Part shown: positions 53,484 through 63,898 of the stretch, piece after piece
Layout of the letters: each line of letters opens with the position of its first letter
How positions within the stretch are numbered: the first letter of the stretch is position 1
NCBI GenBank assembly: GCA_001939145.1
Contig: LSRX01001157.1
Location: forward strand, 23,631 to 87,630
DNA length: 64,000 nucleotides
Source: Symbiodinium microadriaticum
Taxonomy: Eukaryota; Sar; Dinophyceae; Suessiales; Symbiodiniaceae
Direction of reading: 5' to 3'
The notes under the pieces: model-generated
The model's input: only the letters and a program-made list of their open reading frames with translations
Database searches by the model: none
Told to the model about the DNA's origin: nothing
Program-made: the position numbers and the translations under genes

Positions 53484-54044
53484 TCAGACCTTGAACAGCC
53501 TGCTCGCAAACCTTTTCCAATGGGCTTCCCCGGGAACCAAATCCAGGAATATCCCGTGTCGGTGACAATAGTCTGACACCGCTTCACTCCTGAAATTCCC
53601 AGCTGGGCAGCCCCAGCGTAGCGGTCCTGGGATTGCCGAACATCTGTGCCCAGCGTTCCCGTAAGTAGGCCACGCAGGTAGCGCCTGAAGATTGCTGTTT
53701 TGGTTTTTGCGACAAAAACTTAGCCACTCTGAACCTTGACCCTTCATCGATGATGGTCATGAATTGGTGATGCTCTCCGGTCTTTGGGTGCCGCCAATGT
53801 CCTACGTCAGCAACCACCGTGTGAAATTTTGGTGTTAATGGCTCCAGTGAAGCCACGTTCCGTGGGTTCACTTTCCGTTCCTCACAGATAGAGCATCTCA
53901 ACTCAGCCGCCAGGACTTCAGGCTTTGCATTTCTACGTTTCAGAGCATCAATCAAACATCCGGTGGAACAGTGGCCTGTCGCCGCATGCAGAAGATACAA
54001 CTGTCGCTTCAATCGCTCTTCTTCTCGCTCGCTGTCTCTCTCTG

Positions 54045-54097
<53 letters not shown>

Positions 54098-54162
54098 CCC
54101 CACCGCATACACTCCCACGGCAGTCCGGTTGGGCTGAGGCGGCAGAGGGAATCCTGTAACAC
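53484..54162 (-). pseudogene. copia integrase catalytic region, frameshifted, with an embedded CT repeat
   Basis: HAATGH and CSICEE give the HHCC zinc module, and TVVADVGHWRHPKTGEHHQF gives the first catalytic Asp region. Near 53,590 the sense shifts to another frame that holds YCHRHGIFLDLVPGEAHWKR, with the catalytic Glu in G-E-A-H-W. A CT/GA microsatellite at about 54,000-54,095 adds a run of Arg/Glu codons at the N-terminal side. Confidence 0.7.
53995..54096. repeat. CT microsatellite
   Basis: Mostly uninterrupted CT dinucleotides, inside the integrase pseudogene. Confidence 0.9.
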
Positions 54163-54556
54163 GCAGCTGTTGCAGGCACTCTGGGCTCAAGTGACCTTGA
54201 GCTCTTCTGGAATACGCTGACAAAATCAATCTCTTACCACGCCACTCTTGGTTCGCATGCCAAACCCTTGGGAGGAAACTCCAAAACCCTGTCCTGTGTC
54301 TGGTACACACGTCCCCACACGGTCTCGCCGTGTGGCATGCAACGAGACGTCACTCCTTGACATCCTGATTGAGACGGTGTCCTTGGACCGTCTCTTGGAC
54401 CCAGAGGCGCCCTCCAGTGTAGGAACTCACTCCTATGACAAGATTAGGTTTATGTTCTTGATTGTTCACATCACGGTGAAGGGGGCATGCTGTTGTTGAT
54501 GTTCACGACAAGAGACGTCCATTTTTTCTTGCTCCCTACTTTTGTGTTTAATGTAG

Positions 54557-55480
54557 CTATTCAAGTACTGGCTGCACTTCGGGAGTTGTTGCGTGCGGAC
54601 CGTCATGCCATTCATGTGCTCCAACGCGTATGCTCCAAAAACAAAGTACTGCACCTTGTCCTTGTGCCACCCGCTGCAACGACTGAATTGCCGTCTGGAT
54701 CATGTTCTTGTCGCTATTGCCTAACCCACTGTCAGCCAGCAAGTACCAGCCTTGGACGAAGTCCGGCAGGAGCTCCTCCAAGGGCTTGGTCTCCGGAGTC
54801 CTTCTCCAGGTAGAGGATGACTGAGTGTCCCACCGGTCCCAGCTTGTCTGCCAGTAGGACTGTCCACCCCAAGACCAACCGGCATACCAACCTCCCCAGC
54901 ATCATTGATCATCTTCACTCCTGTCATGTTCATGCTCGTCAGGCTCGGCAGGGACTGCCTCAGTGGTCTCGCTGACCGGTGCTGCTGGCTGTCCCACCGG
55001 TTCGCTGGTGGTGGAATCCTGGCTCACGCGGCGGCTGCAGCTGGGTGCCCTCTATGTTCCGCTGGTACTCCCTGTTGCCTTGCCTTCGTGATGAGGTTTG
55101 TTGAGCTCGAAGGTAAGTCTCGCACTTCCTGGTGATGTAGTCCGGCATGCTCTCTTGATTGCGTCGCCGTGTCTGCTTGAAGTACTTCGTCAAGAAGTCC
55201 GCCAGCTCCAACACCTGAGGCCTTCCGAGGGAGGCCCGCAGAGTTGACAGAAGCAGATTGACACCACCTGGAAAACTCATCCAGTTGGGCTTCCGACCTA
55301 CCACCGATCTTTTGGCAGGGCCTTGGGGCTCGCTCAACAGCTTGGGGCGTACTGTACCATGTATCTTGTAATACTCCACGCTCTGTTCAAACAGGAGGCA
55401 CTGTTCTTCATACTCGTCGAACGTAGCACTTTCTCCACTCCGCCGGGGAACGCCGTCCTTGTTCTCCCTGATCACCCCAG
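54557..55480 (-). pseudogene. gag-like capsid region, element B
   Basis: TFDEYEEQCLLFEQSVEYYK, then FPGGVNLLLSTLRASLGRPQ, then LADFLTKYFKQTRRRNQESM and ITRKCETYLRAQ form a helical capsid-like core of the UBN2 style. LLPDFVQGWYLLADSGLGNS (about 54,780-54,700) is the downstream gag motif of this lineage in a shifted frame. Confidence 0.55.
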
Positions 55481-55559
55481 CAACCGACATTGCGTTCTGC
55501 TTGCGACAAAGGCGGCAAGCAGCACCAGTCCCTGGATCTCGCCAAACTCTTTCACTTTC

Positions 55560-55930
55560 GGCGCCGCCTCGGCAATTGTGGTAGTCGTGGTGCAACTCAG
55601 TGGCGGTGTTGTGCGACACTGACACGGAAGTCCACGTCGCCTTTGGTCCGAGGTGGTGTCGGGCGAAGCCGTTGAGGTACCGGACGACGTTGTCACACTC
55701 GTGGGTCTTGGTAGTTACACCAACTACCCCACCATGCGAAAAAATTCCATACGTGAAATAGTTCACAGGGTCGCCGGTCTTTCCACCAAAAACACCATCT
55801 CGGGTTGCCTTCACCGGGTTGTAGTCCAGGGTGTTGAGGAGGATTAGAAGGGTCTTGTAGTCGTAGTCCTGGTTCTTGTAGGCAATGGTGAATCCATGCT
55901 CTCGGGTCGCCGTGGCGCGGGTGCACTCAA
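55560..55930 (-). pseudogene. copia-associated domain with FTYGIFSHGG and HHDYH motifs
   Basis: The frame reads TLLILLNTLDYNPVKATRDG, then NYFTYGIFSHGGVVGVTTKT, then RYLNGFARHHLGPKATWTSV and NTATELHHDYHN. I know this block as a recurrent part of dinoflagellate copia polyproteins between protease and integrase. The alternating hydrophobic strands and H-x-D context resemble the metal-binding turn of 2-oxoglutarate/Fe(II) oxygenases, but the distal His and Arg are cut off at the junction with element B. The assignment is a hypothesis. Confidence 0.4.
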
Positions 55931-56309
55931 AGCTGGTGCTCTGGCTCTTTGCGGCGATCTCGAACTCCCTAGTGGTGATGAAGGCCTCAGTCTCGAGTGT
56001 GTCGAGATCTCCTCCGCAACATCGTTTCGTTTGTCCATAGGTCTTACTCCCAAAGTGGTCGCCCTTGGACTCATAGTCTACGTGCTCATCCGTCGAGCAT
56101 CGGGTCGCAGGAAGAAAGTGTAGGATGTACTAGCCCTTGTTGTTGTTCTTCATCTTGAGGTTGAAGAGGTGCGACCTTATCCTCGGAGTGCTCGTGGAGC
56201 TCGTGCGTGTCCTCGGTTCCCAACCGAGCGCCTGTATCCACCACTCACTCGCGGCCCTTGGCTGGCCCCGGTGCTACCTTCGGGTCGATCTCGGACTCCA
56301 TGGCGTTAA

Positions 56310-57153
56310 TTACCTCCGGGTCGTAGTCTGAAGATGAGATTCCCCTCTTGCCCGCTGGGTCGATCGGCAGGTCCGTGTCCGCTGCGCTCCTGCTCGTGGT
56401 AGGTGGTGGAGACCCCGTGCCCACTCTCCCGATCCCGATGTCACCGACTTGCTCATCTCGTTTTCCGGGAACGGCGCCGCGGCATTGGCTTCGAAGGAGT
56501 CCCCCTTTCCGTAGTGCTTCTGGTACTCCTTTTCCTCCCACCATTTCGCGTACCTGACCAGCTCCACGTGCGGGTTCTGGGACATCCTGATCTCGCATGC
56601 CGCCCACATTCCGTACTGTTGTAGGATCTCCTGGAACTCGTACCCCTTGTACTTCCCGATCTTCATCAGCTCCGAGTCCGGGGTGGAGACCGCATCTCTG
56701 ATGAGCCTCAGCAGGTTCCCTTTCGTGATCTTCTCGGGATACTGGATGCCAAGTCCGTCGGCCTTCGTCTTCAACTCCGGGTTTCGTCAAGTTGGTGACG
56801 GACTTCATGGTCGCTGCCTGCTGGTACGCGGGATCGTTCATCCAGTGCTCCATTGTGGCTTTTATCTCCTCCACTGTCCATGAGCGGCGCACCACAAGTC
56901 CTAGCCGATTGGCTTCTGAGAGGACCTCGGTCTTCGACATCTTGGAGATGGCCGGAGGCTTGCGTGCCATCAGGGGTGCTACTTCGCTGTTTTGCGAACG
57001 TTGATCTTCCGACCCACAACAACGGGAATGAGTTCTCAGCTTGTCGTCACACCAGCGGTCTACTGCAGTCTCCAGGGGCTTGCTTGTCCTACAACAGAAC
57101 CTTTCGGTAATGTTAGGGTCACCGATCGACTGTAGAAGCATATCCTTCTGCAT
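56310..57153 (-). pseudogene. copia inter-domain region (SAP-like helices)
   Basis: AISKMSKTEVLSEANRLGLV then VRRSWTVEEIKATMEHWM. In a shifted frame, KTKADGLGIQYPEKITKGNL then LLRLIRDAV. Two successive helix-turn-helix pieces resemble SAP motifs (leader hydrophobics, L-x-x-x-x-x-x-x-G-L). KIGKYKGYEFQEILQQYGMW then EIRMSQNPHVELVRYAKWW follow, also typical of this lineage. SAP helices bind DNA in other proteins; here this is inferred only. Confidence 0.45.
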
Positions 57154-57463
57154 GGTATGCTGGGTTTTCCGAGTTGACTGTTACATAGAGCTCTGCGGGG
57201 TACAACATGCATACGATGCCATGCTGTTTCGCTTTCCAACCAGAAATCGGTTTGATTCTTGATCTTCTGCCACCAGTTCATGAAGAGACTTCTTGCAAGC
57301 GGTCCTGTGTAAGCAACTCCTTGACCTCTGGGGTGAGCTTCTTATCGTAGAAGATCTTGAATGGATGGGGCCTTGGTGGTAGAAGTGGCAGCAGTCGGTG
57401 AGGTGGTACACAGTGAAGAAGTTGATGTAGTAGACTGGGTTGTGGTGTCTGGGCCTTGAGGAC

Positions 57464-57891
57464 TCATGTTACAGCCAACATGTGGACCGCTGAAACTGCG
57501 AAAGCCGTGTATTGCGGTCCTGCTTGAACGCTGGTCTCTCCGATCACCAGCCTTTCTGGGCCGTCAACCGGCTTTGCCAGTATAATAGGGATCGCCGGGT
57601 GTCCCGACGAAGTCGTGACGAGATCAAAGTTGCGAATCCCAACACTGGTAAAATGGGCCTTGTTCCCTGCGACATCATAGATCATCCCGAGCTGGGCCAA
57701 AGCCGACTTCGACATAAGAAGAGGCACGTCGCCGTTGATGATTGAGGTACGCATCTCCACGGTGCGCTCCCCGAGATGGAAGCACACCACCCCATGAAAA
57801 GAAAAATGATGCACTTTCCCAGTCCCGAACCTGAATGCTTCGCTTTTTGGTAGATCTTCTCGAGGGCGTCACTGTACTGTTGCAACCACAA
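57464..57891 (-). pseudogene. copia aspartic protease, frameshifted
   Basis: TDTACAEAVAGTLWLQQY (about 57,930-57,870) holds the catalytic D-T-A triad of retropepsins. After a frame change, GERTVEMRTSIINGDVPLLM then SKSALAQLGMIYDVAGNKAH gives the rest of the beta-barrel, including the P-L-L-M-S-K-x-x-L-x-x-L-G segment. The two halves are in different frames, so the copy is dead. Confidence 0.6.
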
Positions 57892-57961
57892 TGTACCTGC
57901 TACCGCCTCGGCGCATGCTGTATCCGTTATCCCAAGTAGCGCGGGTCCTTCATGTCGCTAG

Positions 57962-59304
57962 CTAAACACCTCGGCGGGCAACATGGTGGCAGACATCGAC
58001 TTCCTTGACGCCTCGAGTGGCGTTGTTCGGGAACTCTGCATCGCGATGCCAGTGCCCCTTTCTGCCGCAGCTGCTGCAAAAGGAACGGGATTTCATCAAC
58101 TTCACCCGGTCTTCTTCGTGAAGTCTTTCGCGTGCTACTGTCCACGGTCGCCCTGGTAGCCACGTGTCTTCATCTGGTCTCGGTAGCGGTCCTTGGCACT
58201 CTGGTACGTGGCGTAGGCGATTGCTACTTCCTCGGGGACTCCGTCCTCGAGCTCGCTCCGCATTGGTGAGGTGGGCAGAATATGGCTTTCGGGTCCGGGT
58301 TGTTTCCCAAGGCTTTCGGTGTCCACGATCATGTAGTACAGCAGCTTGTTGGAGTCGATGCAAGTTGTGCTCATTACCGACACGAGCAAGTAGATTGAGT
58401 TCTTGGGCCTCTTCCAACTGCAACCTGTCAATGTACGACCATGCAGCACACTCCTGGGGCAAACTGCATCCAACTTCACGTAGTCGAGCATGTAAACGAT
58501 CGTACTCGGTGTTGTACTCCCTGTGATCGTTTGCCCCGGCCGCCTCTTGAGGCGTCTAAAGAAGTCCGAAAAAGCCTTTCCGATCCTTGCCACCTCCAAG
58601 TCGAGGAACCTGGCGTTGATCCAGGATATGAAATAGCCGACGCCACCTTCGGCGCCCAGTCTCGGCACTGAGAGCTCCTCGGAAGCAATCCACGCCTTTC
58701 CAGACAGGTTCTGATAAAGCACCAATCCCTGTTGCGCCGGTGGGAGATAAGCCATCCGTCTCCACGCCTCCACCTGTCTCAAATAGCTCCTTGCGGAGCT
58801 CCCAACGTCCTCCGTGTCCTCGCCGGAAAAAGTTGGCACCGTGAGCCTTTCGGAGGCTCTCCCATTGTTGCGTTGGCCTTGGCGATCGTCACCTCCACCT
58901 TGGAAACCGCCATGATCAAAGTGAGCCCAACCGCTCCACGCAACACCAGAGTCCTGGAAATTAAAACTCCCCACCCAAGACCCGGATCCTCGGTCTCCTG
59001 AATCGCTCCCTGTCCTCGGCCGGCTCGTCCATCTGCCCAGGGATCTCCATGAAGACCTTGCCACCGATGGCGTGTGTCCTCGTGGTGTCCACGAGTTCAT
59101 GGGTCTTGGCCATTCGCCCAGGGATCCTCCCTCGGCTTTGCTTTGCGCTCTGCACCTCCGCCTGTGTCGGCGGTCGTAGTCATAGTCCCAGCCAGTGGCA
59201 CGATCAGCGTCCCTCCGTTGCCCGCGTTGACTCCAGTCAGTTCCCCAGGACTGGTTTCCGCGGTTGTCCCATTGACTCCACCCAGAGTCACGCCTTGCTT
59301 GCAT
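57962..59304 (-). pseudogene. gag polyprotein of element A with zinc-knuckle remnant
   Basis: Begins with a low-complexity Ser/Trp/Gly/Arg-rich N-terminus (GWSQWDNRGNQSWG). The capsid core follows: RLTVPTFSGEDTEDVGSSAR, then YLRQVEAWRRMAYLPPAQQG and SWINARFLDLEVARIGKAFS. It moves frame near 58,500 to ECAAWSYIDRLQLEEAQELN. The knuckle CSSCGRKGHWHRD has C-x2-C-x4-H but an Ala where the last Cys should be. Confidence 0.65.
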
Positions 59305-59735
59305 GGTCCGTCGTCTGCATTCTCTCTGCTCTCCCCAAACTTGTGTCAGGCAGGGCGTCCGGCGCAGTTGTCGGCTGCATGTCTTCGAACCCCGGGGGGG
59401 CCACCACTTGAAGCTTCACGTACAGGTACCGGATCACTAGCAGTTCCACCGTTCGACATGGCACATAAAGAACTACAGGAGCCGAGGCTCCGCTACCAGT
59501 GTGAAAGTAAAAGAGTGGGAGGCTAACTACAGGGGCAAACAGAGCACTCCCACGGCCTGCCTGCAACGTCGACACACGCCTTTTGCTCGCTCGTACAGAA
59601 ACGCCTTCGGTGGCCTGCGGTCGGGACAGCTGTTCGGCTTCGAGGGAAGGGTTTTGACACAGAACCCTTTCATGAAGCAACAAACTCGTAAGGTCGAACT
59701 CCATCATGACTTCTCCAACACTCAAGTTTCACACT

Positions 59736-60290
59736 AATCCCTAAATCGAAACCCCAACCCAAAACCCCTGAACCCCAGACCCTGAATCCACAAACCCTGA
59801 ACCCTGAAGCCGAAATCCAAAACCCTTGAACCGTAAACCCTAAATCCAAAACTCCTGAACCCCAATATAAATCCAAACCCCTAAACCCTAAATCCAAAGC
59901 CCTCAACCCTAAAACCTAAATCCAACACCCTAAACCCTAAACGTTAATCCAAACCCCAAAACCCCAAAACCCTAAAACGTCTAAACCCTAAACCCCAAGC
60001 CCAAAAGACTAAATCCATAACCTTAAACCCTAAACCTTATATCCAAAACCCTAAACCTTGAACCGTATATCCAAAACCCTTATATAATCCGGAGCAAACC
60101 CTAAATCCCAAACCACTAAGCCCGAACCTGTACGAATACAAAACCATTGAACCCCAAACCGTAAATCCCAAACCCCTAAACCCTACCTAAATCTAAGACC
60201 CCAAAACCGCTCACAAAAACACAAACAACTTAAATCCAAAACCTTCAAACCCTCATCCCTAAAGCCGAAATCCATAACTCCTGAACCCAA
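59736..60290. repeat. long degenerate CCCTAAA (plant-type telomere-like) tract
   Basis: Dozens of CCCTAAA, CCCTGAA, CCCAAAA and CCCTAAATCC variants run across 555 bp. The complementary strand gives TTTAGGG. Interstitial position and heavy degeneration exclude an active chromosome end. Confidence 0.85.
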
Positions 60291-60361
60291 GGGCCAAGCC
60301 CAAAAGGGACCCTGTGTGTGCCTTAGATGCGCGGACGCGTGCGCCTGAGCTGATCTGACCC

Positions 60362-60775
60362 GGGCATTCTCCTTGCGCCACTTTCCGTGTCCCAATCGGA
60401 TCTACGCGCAACTTTCCACGAGAGATGTTCAGCAGCAGACATGTTTCGCAGGCGAACAGCTGGCAACAGCTGAGCACGAGTGGCACGTCGCCATCCGGAC
60501 GCAATTACGCCACTGCGGTGTGGAGTCCGGAGGCGGATGGATTTTACATGTTCGGTGGGTCTGATGGCCTGAGCCCGGCCCTGAGAGCACGCAGCACAAC
60601 AGCAGCCTGCGATGCGATGTGCGGGGGGGGGGGGGATCGCTGAGGCAGCTATCTCAACGAGTCGTGGTTTTACGGGCGTGAGGCCGTGAGGGCCATCGCG
60701 AGCTTTTGGCTCGTCATGGCTCATGCAATGCATTATTCGAGTGCTAAACACTTTCCGACCCAGTAACCGACAAGG
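60362..60775 (+). pseudogene. Kelch-type repeat unit 5
   Basis: NSWQQLSTSGTSPSGRNYAT then AVWSPEADGFYMFGGSDG. The second half (YLNESWFYGREA) follows in another frame after a long G run at about 60,614-60,628. It starts with GGGCATTCTCCTTGCG, the same spacer point at which the 50.3-kb side of the array ends. More diverged than units 1-4. Confidence 0.6.
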
Positions 60776-60779
60776 TGTA

Positions 60780-61210
60780 GACTCTGTAGACTTGCAAGAA
60801 ATGTCGAGGATGTGTGTTTTTGTCAAGTACTGGCAAATCCCAGCACCGTAGTAGGGCCTTTCTCCTTCGGCCACCTTCCATGTTCGATTCGATCTACACG
60901 CAACTTTCCAGCATCAGACATGTCTCGCAGGCGAACATCTGGGTGGAGCTGAGCCCGAGTGGCACGGCACCATCCGCACGTTCTGCCCACACTGCGGTGT
61001 GGAGCCCGGCTGCGAACGGCTTCTACGTGTTCGGTGGATGTGGCAGCTCCTGCCGGGCCCTGAGAGCACGTCAGGGACAGCACGACAGCAGGCTGCGATG
61101 TGGTGTGCAACTGACGCCAATTGACGCTATCTGATGGGCCCGCGGGGGGGGGGGGGGGGATCACTGAGGCACCCTCGACAGTCTCAACGACATATGGTTC
61201 CAGGAAGTCG
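60780..61210 (+). pseudogene. Kelch-type repeat unit 6
   Basis: NIWVELSPSGTAPSARSAHT then AVWSPAANGFYVFGGCG. The second half (SLNDIWFQEVGS) follows after a G run at about 61,144-61,158, again in another frame. This is the last recognisable unit. Confidence 0.55.
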
Positions 61211-61375
61211 GAAGTGCATGCGCATGCAGCGTGTAAACACCAGAGCTGAGAGGTGTTCGTTCTTCAAAATTTCAAGCCCACTGCAGAGTCCTTTGCAGAG
61301 CCTGCTTTCGCTTGTGTTATCGATGTCTGGCAAATCTTGACGCCAGGCTACGACCAGCACAACAACTGGTACTAT

Positions 61376-61378
<3 letters not shown>

Positions 61379-61466
<88 letters not shown>

Positions 61467-61870
61467 NNNNNNNNNNNNNNNNNNNNNNNNNNNNNNNNNN
61501 NNNNNNNNNNNNNNNNNNNNNNNNNNNNNNNNNNNNNNNNCAGCACCAGCAGAAGCACCAGCACCAGCACCAGCACCAGCACCAGCACCAGCACCAGCAC
61601 CAGCACCAGCACCAGCACCAGCACCAGCACCAGCAGCAGCACTGGCACCGGCACTGCCAGCAGCAGCACTAGCAGTGCCACTACAACGAGCAGCACTGTT
61701 AGCACCACGACCACCAGTAGCACCGCTATTGCCACCAGCATCACTGCTACTGCCGTGACCACCAGCAGCACGGGTACCGCCATTACCCGCAGTACCACTA
61801 CGAGCAGCGGCACTAGCACTGGCACCGTGACTACCAGCAGCAGCAGCGGCAGCAGCACTAGCAGCACGAG
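61379..61870. repeat. CAG and CAGCAC microsatellite with a 74-bp gap
   Basis: (CAG)n at 61379-61466, undetermined bases 61467-61540, (CAGCAC)n to about 61,640, then degenerate AGCACTA/CCACCAG units to about 61,870. Homopolymer frames across it are artefacts. Confidence 0.95.
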
Positions 61871-62378
61871 CACAACCACCATCGAGGCCTACGGCAGGAG
61901 AGCGTCAGGAGTAAGGAGCCATAAGTAGTTGTGAGTTCTGCACAGGAATCCGACTGCCTTCCGCGAGGCTTTGCTGCAGCAAGGGCTGTGGCTTGCAAAC
62001 GGCGACAGTGTTCTGTTTGTCGTGGGACTTCTATCTGCGACTCACCTGAGGTCTCGGGCTCAGCCGTTGTCCCCTGGCCTGTCCAGACCGCGAAGAGCAC
62101 TGCTACCGACCGAGCAACTGGGACGAAGAGGATGTCAGTGCTCCGGGGATCGGGTAAGCGCCGGGGTTCGCTCGTGTTTTCTTCTAGGATGCCTTGCCCC
62201 TGCCCCGTGAGTCAAGCTGACGGAGGAAGTTACCCACGGTAGTGGGGACGAGTACAAGACCGCAGGGTTGCCTTACCCTGCCCGCGCTTGGTGAGGTTTT
62301 GATGCTCAAGGAAATCACTTACCCACAGAGGAGACTTGTGAGCCCTGGCAGAAAGAGTCTTCGCAGGTTGATGCTTGC

Positions 62379-63400
62379 ATGCCAAGCTTGGAACCCCTTT
62401 GCTGCCCACCTCGCCGCAACCTTGCCACGTTGGGGCGGCTGCTGAGTCGTTATAGGTGCCAATCGGGACCGGGTGCGGCTGCGGACAGGGCTCCTTCCTG
62501 TGCAGCACGGTGCCCCGACTGCACCATGAGCTTCGGCGTGCCGCATCCTCAAATGAGCTCCGACTTTCATGTCAGGGACAGGGCGAACAGGGCGAACCAG
62601 AATGCCTGCCAGTGCAGGGAGGTCGGTGGCCGTCGTTGTAAATGTTTCCGCCAGTTTGCGCAACAAAGCCCGGGTGCTGCTGGTGTGCGCAGGCTACTGT
62701 CCCGCCTGCGCACCTAACGAAAGCGAGTGCCCGCTGGTGCAAAACTTCTTCCCGGACGGCACCGAAGATCGAGCCTTGGCTGCCTTGGCACGTTCTTGCT
62801 GACAGCATGTCATCCTACAAGCAGCTGCGTGCTGCGTTTGGGCATCTCAGGCATGGTGCCTCCTAGCAGGCAGTGTGCCGGAAGCTTGCTCGACTGCCCA
62901 TGTGGGCACGAGGCGACAATGTGTGCAGCCCTCAACCGCTGCATCTTCAAGGCAGAGGGAGGGCGAGGAATTGGGCTGGGGTAATTTTGATAACTTTCCC
63001 ACATGCGCAGCCCCAGCCAGCGCTCTGCGTGGGTCTTGCAGTGCTCTTGCCGCGATCGATATCATAAAATGACGGTCCTTTCACTTGAAGCATCATCACA
63101 ATGCGCCAAGACATCACAGGGTGCGGCATGCTGCGCAATTGATGAGAAGACGTGTGTCGTCGCGGACTACACTCCTGACGGGAACATCACAGGCAGGTGC
63201 CCGAGTGCCAGTCGGCAATGTGCGGCGAGAGTTGTAGCAGGCTCTCGAGAGATCTGCTGGGCATCGACCGCACCGTGTCCCTGTGGTGCAAACACAGAGC
63301 GCTGCCCCGGAGCAGACCTTTGCCTCCCTCCGTCACCAAGCTGCCTGAAAAGCTACTGTAGGGATCCAACAAGGCTTACATAGCTGCATCTTGATTGATT
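62379..63400 (+). pseudogene. Cys-rich extracellular-type gene fragment, several exons or broken frames
   Basis: + strand pieces rich in cysteine follow each other in different frames: ARVLLVCAGYCPACAPNESE then CPLVQNFFPDG (about 62,664-62,760), QCAGSLLDCPCGHEATMCAA then LNRCIF (about 62,870-62,950), and AACCAIDEKTCVVADY then APCPCGANTERCPGADLCLP (about 63,120-63,330). The C-P-C-G-x(4,5)-C pattern recurs twice, suggesting small disulfide-rich repeats. AG|G boundaries near 62,850 and 62,958 are candidate splice sites. No named family is assigned. Confidence 0.4.
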
Positions 63401-63404
63401 CCTT

Positions 63405-63898
63405 TTGAGGGTGTGCTCACGTTCATCCGTCTCTAGCTTCCTCTATGTGGATGTGGCGCCAGATGTGCCAGCCGGTAGGATGAGGCGTTCAGGCGAGGTA
63501 CGTGCGCTCCATCCAGAGCCACTTCAGTTTCGGTGGCGACATGTTGTGACATTCTTGGGGACAGTGTCCAGCAGGTTGCAGAAGGCTGCCGTGTGCCCCT
63601 GCGAGCATTGGCAGCTCTATGGCAAGAAGGGTTGCGTGCGGAAGTGGCGCATTATTTCCTCCTGCTTTCTCTTAGGCAGAAAGCCTGCGAGATCATGGAC
63701 TACAGCACGGCAGGCCAGGACCTGATCGGCATCCTACCTGCCTGTCTGCCGCACTGTCTGCCTCCACAGAGGCATACCAGAGATGACCTGGAAGCTTTGT
63801 GTGGACAGGGAAGCGCCTTGTCCGTGCGGCCAGAATTCGCAGATGGCCCAGACAACCCGCTTTCGGAATGCCTCCTTGTCCCGGCCATGGCAACTTAG
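63405..63898 (+). CDS. hypothetical exon-like frame
   Basis: Two overlapping + frames: 63,405-63,725 and 63,533-63,898 (QVAEGCRVPLRALAALWQEG, then LRAEVAHYFLLLSLRQKACE). They cannot both be coding, and the second looks more helical and protein-like. Family unknown. It may belong to the Cys-rich gene upstream. No further gene is seen to the window end. Confidence 0.3.

Larger units (their letters stand above)
50931..55500 (-). mobile_element. partial Ty1/copia-type retrotransposon, element B
   Basis: - strand order: gag-like capsid (about 55,480-54,560), integrase (54,162-53,350), post-integrase linker (53,258-52,183), reverse transcriptase and start of RNase H (52,150-51,149). Integrase before reverse transcriptase marks the copia type. 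No zinc knuckle or protease is seen between gag and integrase, so an internal deletion is likely. Several frameshifts occur and no long terminal repeats were recognised. Confidence 0.75.
55560..59304 (-). mobile_element. partial Ty1/copia-type retrotransposon, element A
   Basis: - strand order: gag (59,304-58,135), zinc-knuckle region (58,462-57,962), aspartic protease (57,891-57,464), a helical inter-domain region (57,153-56,310) and a HxD-containing domain (55,926-55,560). It then joins element B's gag. Integrase and reverse transcriptase of A are missing. The junction implies recombination or nested loss between two related elements. Confidence 0.7.

Noticed and set aside
61184..61882. Long Leu/Val or Gln frames across the CAG/CAGCAC repeat
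   Set aside because: Same artefact, with a 74-bp gap inside. A poly-Gln segment of the last Kelch unit is possible but not supportable.
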